Shown here: in pieces, positions 8,710 to 15,592 of the stretch
How the letters are laid out: every line of letters starts with the position of its first letter
Position numbering within the stretch: the first letter of the stretch is position 1
Source of the DNA: Allostella vacuolata
Lineage (GTDB): Bacteria > Pseudomonadota > Alphaproteobacteria > ATCC43930 > Allostellaceae
Direction: 5' to 3'
Assembly: GCA_006739055.1 (NCBI GenBank)
Contig: AP019702.1
Coordinates: 4,303,388-4,367,387, forward strand
Length of the DNA: 64,000 nt
Notes under the pieces: generated by a model
What the model was told of the DNA's origin: nothing
The model's input: only the letters and a program-made list of their open reading frames with translations
Database searches by the model: none
Position numbers and translations under genes: made by a program

Positions 8710-9457
8710 GACGGGTCACTCTCCTTGGCGGTCGCGTCGGCGGTCGTGACGTGGGCGATCCAGGCCTGGTCGAGCAGCCCGACGATCTCGCGGAACTCCG
8801 CGCGCAAGCCCGGATCGTCGATCCGCTCCTCGGCCAGCCATTCGCGGACGGCCGAGAGGGGAATGGGGCCGGGCGGCGGACCCGGCGGGCGCTCGCGCGC
8901 CAGGTCGAGGAAGGCCCGCCAGTAGGGTTCGGCCCAGGGGGCGATCTCCGGCCGGGCCGCGAGCGCCGCCGGCACCCGGCCGGTGCGGTCGCGGCGGGCC
9001 TCCAGAAGATCGGCCCGGGCGCCCCATTCCAGGACCCAGGCCAGGACCGCCGTCAGTTTTTTGCGACGTCCGCCACGAACTGCCGGCGGAAGCTCTCGGC
9101 CGTGTTCGCCGCCTCGAAGACGAGGTCGCGGAAGCGGCGGTGGGCGGGATCGAGGAAGATCGCCGCCGCCCGCTCGCGCGAGAAGGGGATCGGCCGGCCG
9201 TCCTCGTCCGTCAGGCCCTGCCAGCCCGCGACCACCTCCTCGGCCAGCAACCGGGCGGCGATCTCGTCCTGCTTTTCGGCCGGGATCGCCACCCCGGCGC
9301 CGACCAGCCGGGCGAGCGGGCGCAACAGGCGCGCCTGGGCGTTGCGGTAGGAGGGGGTGGCGGTCGACCGCACGGTGACGACGAGGCCCGGCAGGATCTC
9401 CACCGGCACGCCCGCCTGCTCGGCCACCGGGTCGGTGGCGAGATCGCTCAGCTTCAT
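8706..9457 (-). CDS. Tail assembly chaperone GT fusion made by -1 frameshift
   Basis: The upstream chaperone frame starts at 9457 and is read to the slippery heptamer A AAA AAC (9062-9056). There a -1 slip bypasses the TGA directly behind it and adds about 116 residues (LTAVLAWVLEWGARADLLEA and on to the stop at 8706). The product would be about 250 residues. In lambda-type phages the minor G-T fusion carries tape-measure-binding function and its ratio to G matters for tail assembly. The arrangement before the tape measure, the overlap with the short product's stop and the perfect heptamer make this assignment strong, although the extension itself has no motif I recognise. Confidence 0.85.
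9053..9457 (-). CDS. Tail assembly chaperone G-like protein (short product)
   Basis: A 134-residue protein starting MKLSDLATDPVAEQAGVPV and ending QFVADVAKN before a TGA. Position between the tail tube and tape measure genes, size and the terminal slippery site identify it as the gpG-type tail chaperone, which coats the tape measure during tail assembly. The region PGLVVTVRSTATPSYRNAQA is typical of the tail-assembly chaperone fold in siphophages. Start ATG at 9457 follows an AAGGAG-like site (GAAGGAGCGTTCC in transcription sense). Confidence 0.85.
   Translation of the reverse strand: MKLSDLATDPVAEQAGVPVEILPGLVVTVRSTATPSYRNAQARLLRPLARLVGAGVAIPAEKQDEIAARLLAEEVVAGWQGLTDEDGRPIPFSRERAAAIFLDPAHRRFRDLVFEAANTAESFRRQFVADVAKN
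9056..9062 (-). promoter_or_regulatory. Programmed -1 ribosomal frameshift site A AAA AAC
   Basis: In transcription sense the sequence is GTC GCA AAA AAC TGA CGG. The heptamer A-AAA-AAC is in the correct phase (X XXY YYZ) and the 0-frame stop follows at once. A slip by -1 opens a 116-codon frame. This is the canonical bacterial slippery sequence also used by dnaX and by many phage G/GT pairs. I did not work out a downstream pseudoknot or stem. Confidence 0.9.
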
Positions 9458-9468
9458 GGAACGCTCCT

Positions 9469-10881
9469 TCAGGCGGCAAATTCGGGCAGGCGATCGATCT
9501 GCAGCGACGTGCCGGTCACGGGACAGCGCAGGCCCATCAGCTCGAAGCGCAGGACGCAGTCGGCATTGCGGCTGCCGGCCTCGATCCGGCCGCCGGCCAG
9601 CTTCACCCGCGGCAGGGTGACGACGTAGGCCTGGCCGGCCGCGGCGGCGACGAAGGCGAGCGAGGTCTCGGTCCCGGCCAGGTACTTGTCGTAGAGGGCG
9701 CCGTCCTGGAAATAGGCCTCCAGCGAACCGCCGACCGCGGCGTCGCCGACCCCGATCGCGACGTTGCCGAGCGTGCCGACCGCCTTCACCTCGCGCAGGT
9801 TGTTGTCCAGCTCGACCGTCATCTGGCGGATGATCCCGGCCCCGCCGCCGCCCTCGCGCACCAGCACCACGTCGCCGACCGCGTTCATCACCGGGGCGGT
9901 GCCGGCCGGCAGCGGGTCGCCGGTGCCGAAGCTGGCCGTGCCGCGCAGCGCGTCGCGGCCGACCAGGTCGAAGCTCGCCTCCAGGATCCGGCCGGTGGCC
10001 AGGGTCAGGCGCAGGAGCCGCACCATCTGGCCGCGGAACAGCAGCACCTGGCCGATATCCCCATGCGCCCGCTCGATCGCGTGGGAGATCTCCTCCACCC
10101 CGCAGCGCAGCACGTCGCCGAAGAAGACGCGGATCGTCCGGCCGGTGCCGGTATCGGCCGTCCAGTCCTCCGGCAGGTGGTCCAGCGCCAGGGCATGGGC
10201 GCCGATCCCGGCGACCCGCGCCCAGCCGTTGTTGGCGGCGGCGGCGAACCGGGTGCCGGACGCGGCGCCGCCGATCGCCAGCCACTGCCCGACGACGAGG
10301 CCCAGCGCGGTGAAGTCGAGCTCGCTCGATTCGAGCCCGCCCGCGACAGCCCCGATGTCGCCATCCGCGCCCTCGAAGCCGACGGCGCGGATAGCCTGGG
10401 TCGGCGCCGAGCCCGCGGTCGTCAACGGCGTGCCGGCGACGGTGACCGCGGTTCCGGTCGCCGAGGCGACGCGATGGAGGCCGTTGTTGCCGGGCTCGGC
10501 AAAGCCGCTGCCGCGCAGCAGGTGGCCTTCGGCGAAGGCCGTCCCGCCGGCCGCGACGCCATAGGCCGAAGTCGTGGTGGCAGCGGCGGCGGTCAGGTGC
10601 GCCACCGCCTGGAAGCGGCCGAACATTCCTGCCTCGAACAGCGGGTCGGGCGCGCCGTAGCTCAGTTCCATGCCGATCGAGCCGGCCGCGCCGGCATCGA
10701 CCCGGGCCACGTCGGCCACCTGGCGGTCGGCGCGGAACTCCTCCGAGGCCACATGGCGCAGCGTGAAGTCGAGGCTCTGGGACTTGGCGCGCAGGGCCCG
10801 CATGGGCAGGTCGGGCAGCTCGCCCCAGCTCGTCTCCTCGACGAGGCGGAGCGCGACCCGGCTGGTGTCGCCGATCGTCAT
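9469..10881 (-). CDS. Phage major tail tube protein
   Basis: A 470-residue beta-rich protein (MTIGDTSRVALRLVEETSWG; ELDFTALGLVVGQWLAIGG; RQMTVELDNNLREVKAVGTL; ending VLRFELMGLRCPVTGTSLQI). It fits the large phage tail tube family (PF18906-like) whose copies stack into the non-contractile tail. The motif LDNNLREVKAVGTLG with an acidic loop before the last strands is typical of that family. It lies between the tail terminator and chaperone genes, as expected. At 470 residues it is longer than lambda gpV, which suggests extra surface domains in the middle (about 130-260). Confidence 0.85.
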   Translation of the reverse strand: MTIGDTSRVALRLVEETSWGELPDLPMRALRAKSQSLDFTLRHVASEEFRADRQVADVARVDAGAAGSIGMELSYGAPDPLFEAGMFGRFQAVAHLTAAAATTTSAYGVAAGGTAFAEGHLLRGSGFAEPGNNGLHRVASATGTAVTVAGTPLTTAGSAPTQAIRAVGFEGADGDIGAVAGGLESSELDFTALGLVVGQWLAIGGAASGTRFAAAANNGWARVAGIGAHALALDHLPEDWTADTGTGRTIRVFFGDVLRCGVEEISHAIERAHGDIGQVLLFRGQMVRLLRLTLATGRILEASFDLVGRDALRGTASFGTGDPLPAGTAPVMNAVGDVVLVREGGGGAGIIRQMTVELDNNLREVKAVGTLGNVAIGVGDAAVGGSLEAYFQDGALYDKYLAGTETSLAFVAAAAGQAYVVTLPRVKLAGGRIEAGSRNADCVLRFELMGLRCPVTGTSLQIDRLPEFAA

Positions 10882-10908
10882 GCTTGGTCTCCGGAATTGG
10901 CGGGTGGA

Positions 10909-11319
10909 TCAGAAGAAGCTGTCGCGCACGAAGGGCACGGTGACGGTGGCGCGCGCCCAGCCCTCGCCGTCCTCGGCGAGGGCCAGGCGCGGCGCATGGC
11001 AGGCGAGACCTGGCGCGGACCAGCCGCGCAGCACGGCCGCCGCCCGGTCGGCCAGATCGAGCAGACGCGCGCGGCCCTGCCCGGGCGGAGCGAATATGTC
11101 GACGGTGACGAGGCCGGCATGGCGATGCAGCTGGCGGCCGTCCGCGGCGAAGCCGGCCGCGCGCGCATCGACCGGGACGACGGCGAAGCGCAGCCAGGGC
11201 GCGGCCGGCGGCGGCGGGGTCGGGTCGTCCGCCCAGCGCACCGGCACCCCCGGCTCGACCAGCGGCCATTCGCCGGCGAAGCGGGCCGACAGGACCAGCA
11301 GTTCCTGGCGCCAGCTCAT
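10909..11319 (-). CDS. Phage tail terminator-like protein
   Basis: A 136-residue protein (MSWRQELLVLSARFAGEWPL ... ATVTVPFVRDSFF). Small alpha/beta proteins at this position, directly before the tail tube gene, are tail terminators that cap the tail and join it to the head (DUF4128/gpU-like). The pattern VDIFAPPGQGRARLLDLADR followed by a strand-rich C-terminus fits. The start overlaps the stop of the preceding gp10-like gene (ATGA at 11316-11319), so the two are translationally coupled. Confidence 0.75.
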   Translation of the reverse strand: MSWRQELLVLSARFAGEWPLVEPGVPVRWADDPTPPPPAAPWLRFAVVPVDARAAGFAADGRQLHRHAGLVTVDIFAPPGQGRARLLDLADRAAAVLRGWSAPGLACHAPRLALAEDGEGWARATVTVPFVRDSFF

Positions 11320-11630
11320 GGCTCGCCCCCGACCAGGTCCGCGACCCGTGCGGAGACCTGGAGCACGGCCGGCCGCGCCATCGGCCGGGCGGGGCGGGCG
11401 CGGCTGCCGTACTCGACGGAAGCGGCATAGGGCACGTCGTTGACGACGCGGACGGAGTCATCACCGCCCGGCTCGATCCGCCAGCCGTCGCGCAGCCGGC
11501 CGGTCGCGACCGGCGTCCGCGCCACCGCCTCGTCCCGGATGGCGACGGCGGCGCGGCCGGCCAAGCCCGGGGCGAGCCGGCGGCAGCGGTCGGCGAAGCG
11601 GTCGAGCGCGGCCGGGAAGTCCGCGTTCAT
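11316..11630 (-). CDS. HK97 gp10-like neck protein
   Basis: A 104-residue protein with the family hallmarks VARTPVATGRLRDGWRIEPG and NDVPYAASVEYGSRARPARP, i.e. the 'TP..TG.L..s' and 'Y...vEyG' pattern of the HK97-gp10/putative tail-component family. It acts in head-tail joining as an adaptor or stopper. Both ends overlap their neighbours by four bases (ATGA at 11627-11630 and 11316-11319), so it sits in a tightly coupled connector cassette. Confidence 0.85.
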   Translation of the reverse strand: MNADFPAALDRFADRCRRLAPGLAGRAAVAIRDEAVARTPVATGRLRDGWRIEPGGDDSVRVVNDVPYAASVEYGSRARPARPMARPAVLQVSARVADLVGGEP

Positions 11631-11992
11631 CGCCCGACCCGCAGGACATGCAGGGCCGGCTCCAGGCCGGCCGACAGCGTCTCGACCGCCAGCACGGGGT
11701 GCAGTGCGCCGTCGAGCGTCAGGCGATCGCCCGGCCGGGGTGGCGCCGGGAACCCGGCCGCGGCCAGGGCCGACCCGGCGATGTAGGCCTCGACCGTGGC
11801 GACCGCGCGGCCGTCGCCGCGGCCGGCGCGCCGGTGCAGGATGGCCGGCACCCGGCAGGCGATTTCGCCCGGCGCGACCGCCTGCGCCGCGGCATCGAAC
11901 GCGCCCGCCGGCCGCGCCAGGGAGACGGGCGTGCCGAAGCGGGCGATGATATCGGCCGCACGCCCGCGCACCAGGTCGGCCAGCGAGTTCAT
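11627..11992 (-). CDS. Head-tail joining (head closure) protein
   Basis: A 121-residue protein. The core (ARFGTPVSLARPAGAFDAAA; ILHRRAGRGDGRAVATVEAY; RPGDRLTLDGALHPVLAVET) has the short beta-barrel pattern of phage head-tail joining/head-closure proteins (SPP1 gp16 or HK97 gp7 type), where 'GD.l...g..y.V..v' near the C-terminus is typical. It lies between the connector adaptor and gp10-like genes and overlaps both by four bases. Confidence 0.75.
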   Translation of the reverse strand: MNSLADLVRGRAADIIARFGTPVSLARPAGAFDAAAQAVAPGEIACRVPAILHRRAGRGDGRAVATVEAYIAGSALAAAGFPAPPRPGDRLTLDGALHPVLAVETLSAGLEPALHVLRVGR

Positions 11993-12546
11993 CGGCCGCC
12001 CCCGTCATGCATGCCGGGCCGGAAGGGCGGCCGCCTGGCCGCCGGCACCGCCAGGCGCGGGACCACCGCGCGGACCGGGCGCAGCAGGGGCCCGAGCGGC
12101 AGGACGACCGCGGGCGGCAGACCGTCGCCCTCGCCCATCTCCACCGACAGGGGGCCCAGCGCGAAGCGGCGGACGGCGCGCGCCGTCTCCGCAAGCGCGC
12201 CCGGCTGCTCCAGCTCGATGCGCGCCGCCTCGGCCACCGCCACCTTGAGGGCGTGCGGAACGGCGTCCCCCGGCACGATCGCCCCCCCGTCGCCGTCGAC
12301 CACGCCATGCCGCGGCCAGGCCAGGACGTTGACCAGCCAGGGCACCGCCTTGGTGCCCTTCCAGCGGCCGCCGAACAGGCCGTCGACGGCCGCCGTCGCC
12401 CGGCGCAGGGCCGCCTCCCGCGCCTGCACGGAAGCCGTCGCCCAGGCGGCGGCCCCCATGGCGGCGTGGTGGGCGTCGGCATCGGCCAGCGCGAGATAGC
12501 TCTCGGCGCCGGCGATGCCGGCACCGCTCTCGACCACGAGCGTCAT
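11989..12546 (-). CDS. Head-tail connector/adaptor protein (gp6 or DnaT-like family)
   Basis: A 185-residue protein. It opens with LVVESGAGIAGAESYLALAD and ALRRATAAVDGLFGGRWKGT, the signature of the phage protein family annotated as 'DnaT-like ssDNA-binding' or gp6-like head-tail connector, with a helical N-terminal domain that starts 'adsYvs...A..y'. In this gene order it is the adaptor that docks on the portal ring, not a replication protein. The C-terminus is Pro/Arg-rich and disordered. Start chosen at ATG 12546 because it begins the conserved region. Confidence 0.75.
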   Translation of the reverse strand: MTLVVESGAGIAGAESYLALADADAHHAAMGAAAWATASVQAREAALRRATAAVDGLFGGRWKGTKAVPWLVNVLAWPRHGVVDGDGGAIVPGDAVPHALKVAVAEAARIELEQPGALAETARAVRRFALGPLSVEMGEGDGLPPAVVLPLGPLLRPVRAVVPRLAVPAARRPPFRPGMHDGGGR

Positions 12547-12604
12547 GTCATGTCCTTGGTTTGAAGGCGCAGCCGCCCATGATGTTTCCGGGCGGCGCGG
12601 CATG

Positions 12605-12661
12605 TATGATGTCGGCGGAAGGCAGAGGCATGCCTGCACAGGATCGGGCGATCCGGAGGAG
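12605..12661 (+). promoter_or_regulatory. Candidate promoter and ribosome site of the cupin moron
   Basis: Between the connector gene and the cupin gene there is a TATGAT (12605-12610), a fair -10 box, followed by a strong Shine-Dalgarno GGAGGAG (12655-12661) nine bases before the cupin ATG. The -35 match is poor. The gene is read against the flanking operon, so it needs its own promoter; this is the best candidate in the 120-base gap. Confidence 0.35.
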
Positions 12662-12669
12662 CGACATCG

Positions 12670-12945
12670 ATGGACCAAGCCGCTTTCGAGGCGCAGCTGC
12701 GCCAGGATGGGTTCGAGGTCGAGGTCAAGCAGGTCCCGGGAGGGATCAGGAACGATCCCCACACGCACGACTTCGAGGTCCGGGCGCTCGTGCTCGACGG
12801 CGAGATCACGCTGACCTGCGGCGGGACCCGGACCACCTACCGCACAGGCGAGGTGTTCACGATGGCCGCGGGGATGCCGCACGCGGAGGAGATCCCGGCG
12901 CCCTACCGCTTCGTCGTCGGGCGCCGGCATCCCGCCGGGGCCTGA
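12670..12945 (+). CDS. Small cupin-domain protein (phage moron)
   Basis: A 91-residue single-domain cupin. The sequence NDPHTHDFEVRALVLDGEIT gives the first cupin motif (H-x-H ... E ... G) and TYRTGEVFTMAAGMPHAEE gives the second (G ... P ... H), so a metal site of His/His/Glu/His type is plausible. It is read on the plus strand inside a minus-strand capsid operon and has its own Shine-Dalgarno, the layout of a moron gene that can be expressed from the lysogen. The function is unknown; small cupins of this type include sugar or small-molecule binding sensors. Confidence 0.8.
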   Translation: MDQAAFEAQLRQDGFEVEVKQVPGGIRNDPHTHDFEVRALVLDGEITLTCGGTRTTYRTGEVFTMAAGMPHAEEIPAPYRFVVGRRHPAGA

Positions 12946-12953
12946 TCGGCCCC
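12937..12953. terminator. Weak hairpin between convergent cupin and capsid genes
   Basis: GGGGCC-TGATC-GGCCCC forms a six-pair stem with a five-base loop that contains the cupin stop codon. It lies between convergent genes (cupin and capsid) but has no T tract on either side, so it could at best weaken transcription in both directions. Confidence 0.3.
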
Positions 12954-12969
12954 GTCCGGGATCGCCCCC

Positions 12970-13995
12970 TCAGTTCGAGCTGTAGATGCGCACGGCGAGC
13001 GCCGGACGACGGACGACCGGCAGCGGGTTGCTCTCGGTCATCAGGTCGACGCCGCGCCCGTCCGGCCGCCCGACCTGGCGGGCATAGAGCGGCAGGCCGA
13101 TGGTGTTGGCGGCCTCGATCAGGTTGGCCGGCGCGAAGTAGGTGACGAAGGCGTCGGTGGTGCCGAGCGGCACGGCGATGCCGTCATTGGCCGGCACCAG
13201 AGGCTCGGCGGCGTTGTTCGACAGGGTGACGGTGCCGCCATATTCCTCGAAGACGATCCCGGCGAAGGGGAAGCCGCGGCGCAGGTCGTCGCGCAGCGGC
13301 TGGCCGCCGCTGGTGGCCGCGAAATAGCGGTAGGCGTCCTTGACCGAGGCGTGGCCGACCAGCTTGTCCCAGAATTCCGGGCTGACCAGGGCATGCACCC
13401 CGGTCATGGTCTCGCCGCGCAGGTTGGTCTCCATATGGCGCAGCACTTCGCGGCACTTCTCCGCCACCTCGGTGCCGCCGGTGCCGAGCGCGAAGTCGAC
13501 CGTCTTCTGGATGATGCCGAACTCCGCATGCCAGTCGTAGAGCACCGCCCCCGCCCCGTCGCGAAGCTGGCCGCGCAGCGCGTTGACCCGCATGAATTCC
13601 AGCGTCTGGGCGTGCTTCATGCGCATCCGCGCCAGGCGCCGCTCCATCAGCTGGGCGAGCGGGTCGGCGGCGTCGGTGGCGCCGAAGGCGCGAATGCCCT
13701 GCACGTCCTGGGGCAGGATGACGTCGTCGTGCGGGATGTGCGGCACGACGAAGCCGCGCTGGCGGCGCCGGCTGCGGTTGGCCAGCGTCGGCGGGCCGCC
13801 GGGCGGCACCGAGGGCAGCAGGTTGAGGGTGCCGTCGGCCTCCTCCAGCACGATCTGGCGCTGGGTCACGCCCTCCTCGCGGAAGATGCCGAGCTGCCCC
13901 ACCCGCCCGTAGCGGTTGGGCAGCAGGTTGATCGCCTCGGTCAGCTCGGCCAGCGAGAAGCCGCCGGCATCGAACGGGTTGGTGATGACGGTCAT
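12970..13995 (-). CDS. Phage major capsid protein (lambda gpE family)
   Basis: A 341-residue protein. MTVITNPFDAGGFSLAELTE, INLLPNRYGRVGQLGIFREE and the later FPFAGIVFEEYGGTVT, followed by an 'ALVSPEFWDKLVGH' region, are diagnostic of the Phage_cap_E (PF03864) family, whose members adopt the HK97 fold and form the icosahedral head. The C-terminus (LYARQVGRPDGRGVDLMTES) is the conserved end of that family. Directly upstream is the head decoration gene, as in lambda D-E. Start ATG at 13995. Confidence 0.93.
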   Translation of the reverse strand: MTVITNPFDAGGFSLAELTEAINLLPNRYGRVGQLGIFREEGVTQRQIVLEEADGTLNLLPSVPPGGPPTLANRSRRRQRGFVVPHIPHDDVILPQDVQGIRAFGATDAADPLAQLMERRLARMRMKHAQTLEFMRVNALRGQLRDGAGAVLYDWHAEFGIIQKTVDFALGTGGTEVAEKCREVLRHMETNLRGETMTGVHALVSPEFWDKLVGHASVKDAYRYFAATSGGQPLRDDLRRGFPFAGIVFEEYGGTVTLSNNAAEPLVPANDGIAVPLGTTDAFVTYFAPANLIEAANTIGLPLYARQVGRPDGRGVDLMTESNPLPVVRRPALAVRIYSSN

Positions 13996-14030
13996 GTCCA
14001 GGTCTCCGGTCGGGAACGGATGAGGAAGGG

Positions 14031-14702
14031 TCAGGCGCCGGGGCGGGCGACGATGTCGAGGCCGGCCAGGACCGCGAGCGCGGCCGCGACGTCGTCCGCC
14101 TCGTAGTCGCCGGGCCAGGCGAGCCCGTCGGCGCGGACCAGGGCCGGCCCGCGCACCAGGGCGAGGCCCGGCGCGTCGCCGGCGGCCGGCACGGTCACCG
14201 GGTCGAGCAGGATCGCGGCCGGCCGGGCGCTGCCGAGCGTCCCTTCGGGGTCGAGCTCGACCAGCTTGCCGGAGCCGCCAGCGACCGTGATCGTGAAGGC
14301 GTCGCCGACCGCGAAGTCGGTCCCGCCGTCGGCCAGGGTGAAGGCGAGGCCGCCGCCGGCGAAGGCGACGCCGACCCGGCCGACCCCGGCCAGCCGTCCG
14401 TCCGGCGCGGTGACGGCGAAGCTGCCGCCGTTGGCGGCCGCCGCGAAGATCTCCAGCCGGTAGGCTCCCGCCATCGCGCCGAGGCCGACGGCGACCGTAC
14501 CCAGGGCGCCATTGCCGGTGTTGCCGCCGGCCGCCGCCGTCGTGGCCGGGGTCGCCACTGCGATCCGGCCAAGGACCGTGCCGGACGCGATGGTCCGCTC
14601 TGCGCCGGTCGAAAGCAGCACGACCCGCTCGCGGGTGAAGCGCGGATCGGACTCGTGCTTGAGCCAGTCGCCGGCCGCGGCCGGCAACGTCTTTGCCGTC
14701 AT
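14031..14702 (-). CDS. Head decoration protein (gpD-like)
   Basis: A 223-residue protein. GDWLKHESDPRFTRERVVLL and the TVLGRIAVATP stretch match the HDPD/gpD family that trims the trimeric vertices of lambda-like heads and stabilises them after DNA packaging; ILLDPVTVPAAGDAPGLALV near the C-terminus is the second conserved block. Compared with lambda gpD (about 110 residues) it carries an insert of about 90 residues that may be an extra surface domain. It lies just upstream of the capsid gene in transcription order. Confidence 0.88.
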   Translation of the reverse strand: MTAKTLPAAAGDWLKHESDPRFTRERVVLLSTGAERTIASGTVLGRIAVATPATTAAAGGNTGNGALGTVAVGLGAMAGAYRLEIFAAAANGGSFAVTAPDGRLAGVGRVGVAFAGGGLAFTLADGGTDFAVGDAFTITVAGGSGKLVELDPEGTLGSARPAAILLDPVTVPAAGDAPGLALVRGPALVRADGLAWPGDYEADDVAAALAVLAGLDIVARPGA

Positions 14703-14732
14703 CGTCGATGTCCTTTCGGAAGGGGAAGAGGA

Positions 14733-15167
14733 TCAGGCCGCGGGGTTGGAGCCGCGGGCGGCGCGGGCGCGGCGGACGATCGGCGCCTCGGCCTTGAGGA
14801 CCGCGGCGCGGCCGCGTTCGCCATAGAGGTCGGCCTCGGCCAGCGCCGCCGCCGCCCGGTCGAAGATGCCGTCGAGCCAGGCGACGGCCGCCTCGGGCAG
14901 GCCGGAGATGCGGTCGGCATAGGCCACCGGCTCGACGCCGATCGCCGACCAGCGCCCGGCCTTGGCGAGGCGGTCGGCCCGGGCGCGTTCCGCGTGCAAC
15001 GCCGCGATCTCCGCCTCCTTGTCGGCGACCGCCTTGGCGACGGCGGCGGCCACCGGGTCGGGCGGGGCGTCGCCGCCCTTGACCAGGAGGATCCGGGCGG
15101 CCGGGTTCATGGGATGGCGGCAGAGGCTGATCTCGGTCACCCGCAGGTCGACGAGGCGATGGGGCAT
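14733..15167 (-). CDS. Capsid-region protein, XkdF-related companion/scaffold candidate
   Basis: A 144-residue protein. Its N-terminus (LVDLRVTEISLCRHPMNPAA, then RILLVKGGD) is the 'v..iSLv..pmNp.a.i.l.k' pattern found at the end of XkdF-like prohead proteases. The middle (about 45-70, AVAKAVADKEAEIAALHAER) is a coiled coil, as expected for a scaffolding protein. It follows the protease gene by 11 bases. I infer a scaffold or protease-linked assembly protein; the split of what is often one gene into two is a small oddity. Confidence 0.65.
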   Translation of the reverse strand: MPHRLVDLRVTEISLCRHPMNPAARILLVKGGDAPPDPVAAAVAKAVADKEAEIAALHAERARADRLAKAGRWSAIGVEPVAYADRISGLPEAAVAWLDGIFDRAAAALAEADLYGERGRAAVLKAEAPIVRRARAARGSNPAA

Positions 15168-15178
15168 GGCGGTCTCCT

Positions 15179-15592
15179 TCAGGCCGGCAGACGGCGGGCG
15201 ACGCCGCCGATCGACAGGGCGGCCAGCTCGCCCGCCAGGACGGACGCCCAGGCCTGGTCGTCGTCGATGCGGATGCCGACGAACCACCCCTCCTGCCCGG
15301 CCGGGATGCCGAGCGCCTCCTGGATGGCGGGGGTGACGACCAGGCTCTCGACCACGGTGCCGACGGCGGGGATATCCTCCCCGCCGTCGGCATGTCCGGC
15401 CGCCCCGCGGCGGGATTGCGCCATGAAGGCGTGGGCAGCGCGGACAAGCTCTTCGGTGGCGATCACGTCGCCCTCGGCATCGACCAGCGGCGCGCCGTCG
15501 CGCACCGAGACGCTGGCCCAGCCCCAGACGGTGCGCAGGGCCGGATCGGCCTTGGCGATCGGCAGGGTCAGGGCGAAGGGATGCTCGGTCAT
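15179..15592 (-). CDS. XkdF-like prohead protease
   Basis: A 137-residue protein with TVWGWASVSVRDGAPLVDAE, GDVIATEELVRAAHAFMAQS and the GHADGG segment, then FVGIRIDDDQAWASVLAGEL and the ending LSIGGVARRLPA. This is the Peptidase_S78_2/XkdF pattern ('G.a.v...d..lvD.qGd.i'; 'S.GG.A'), a protease that matures the prohead. It overlaps the portal stop by four bases (ATGA at 15589-15592). The match to the motif is good, but catalysis cannot be proven by eye. Confidence 0.8.
   Translation of the reverse strand: MTEHPFALTLPIAKADPALRTVWGWASVSVRDGAPLVDAEGDVIATEELVRAAHAFMAQSRRGAAGHADGGEDIPAVGTVVESLVVTPAIQEALGIPAGQEGWFVGIRIDDDQAWASVLAGELAALSIGGVARRLPA

Noticed and set aside
5701-8925. Long plus-strand open frame opposite the tape measure gene
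   Set aside because: Composition is Arg/Gly-rich without motifs, while the minus strand shows a clear tape measure with correct neighbours.
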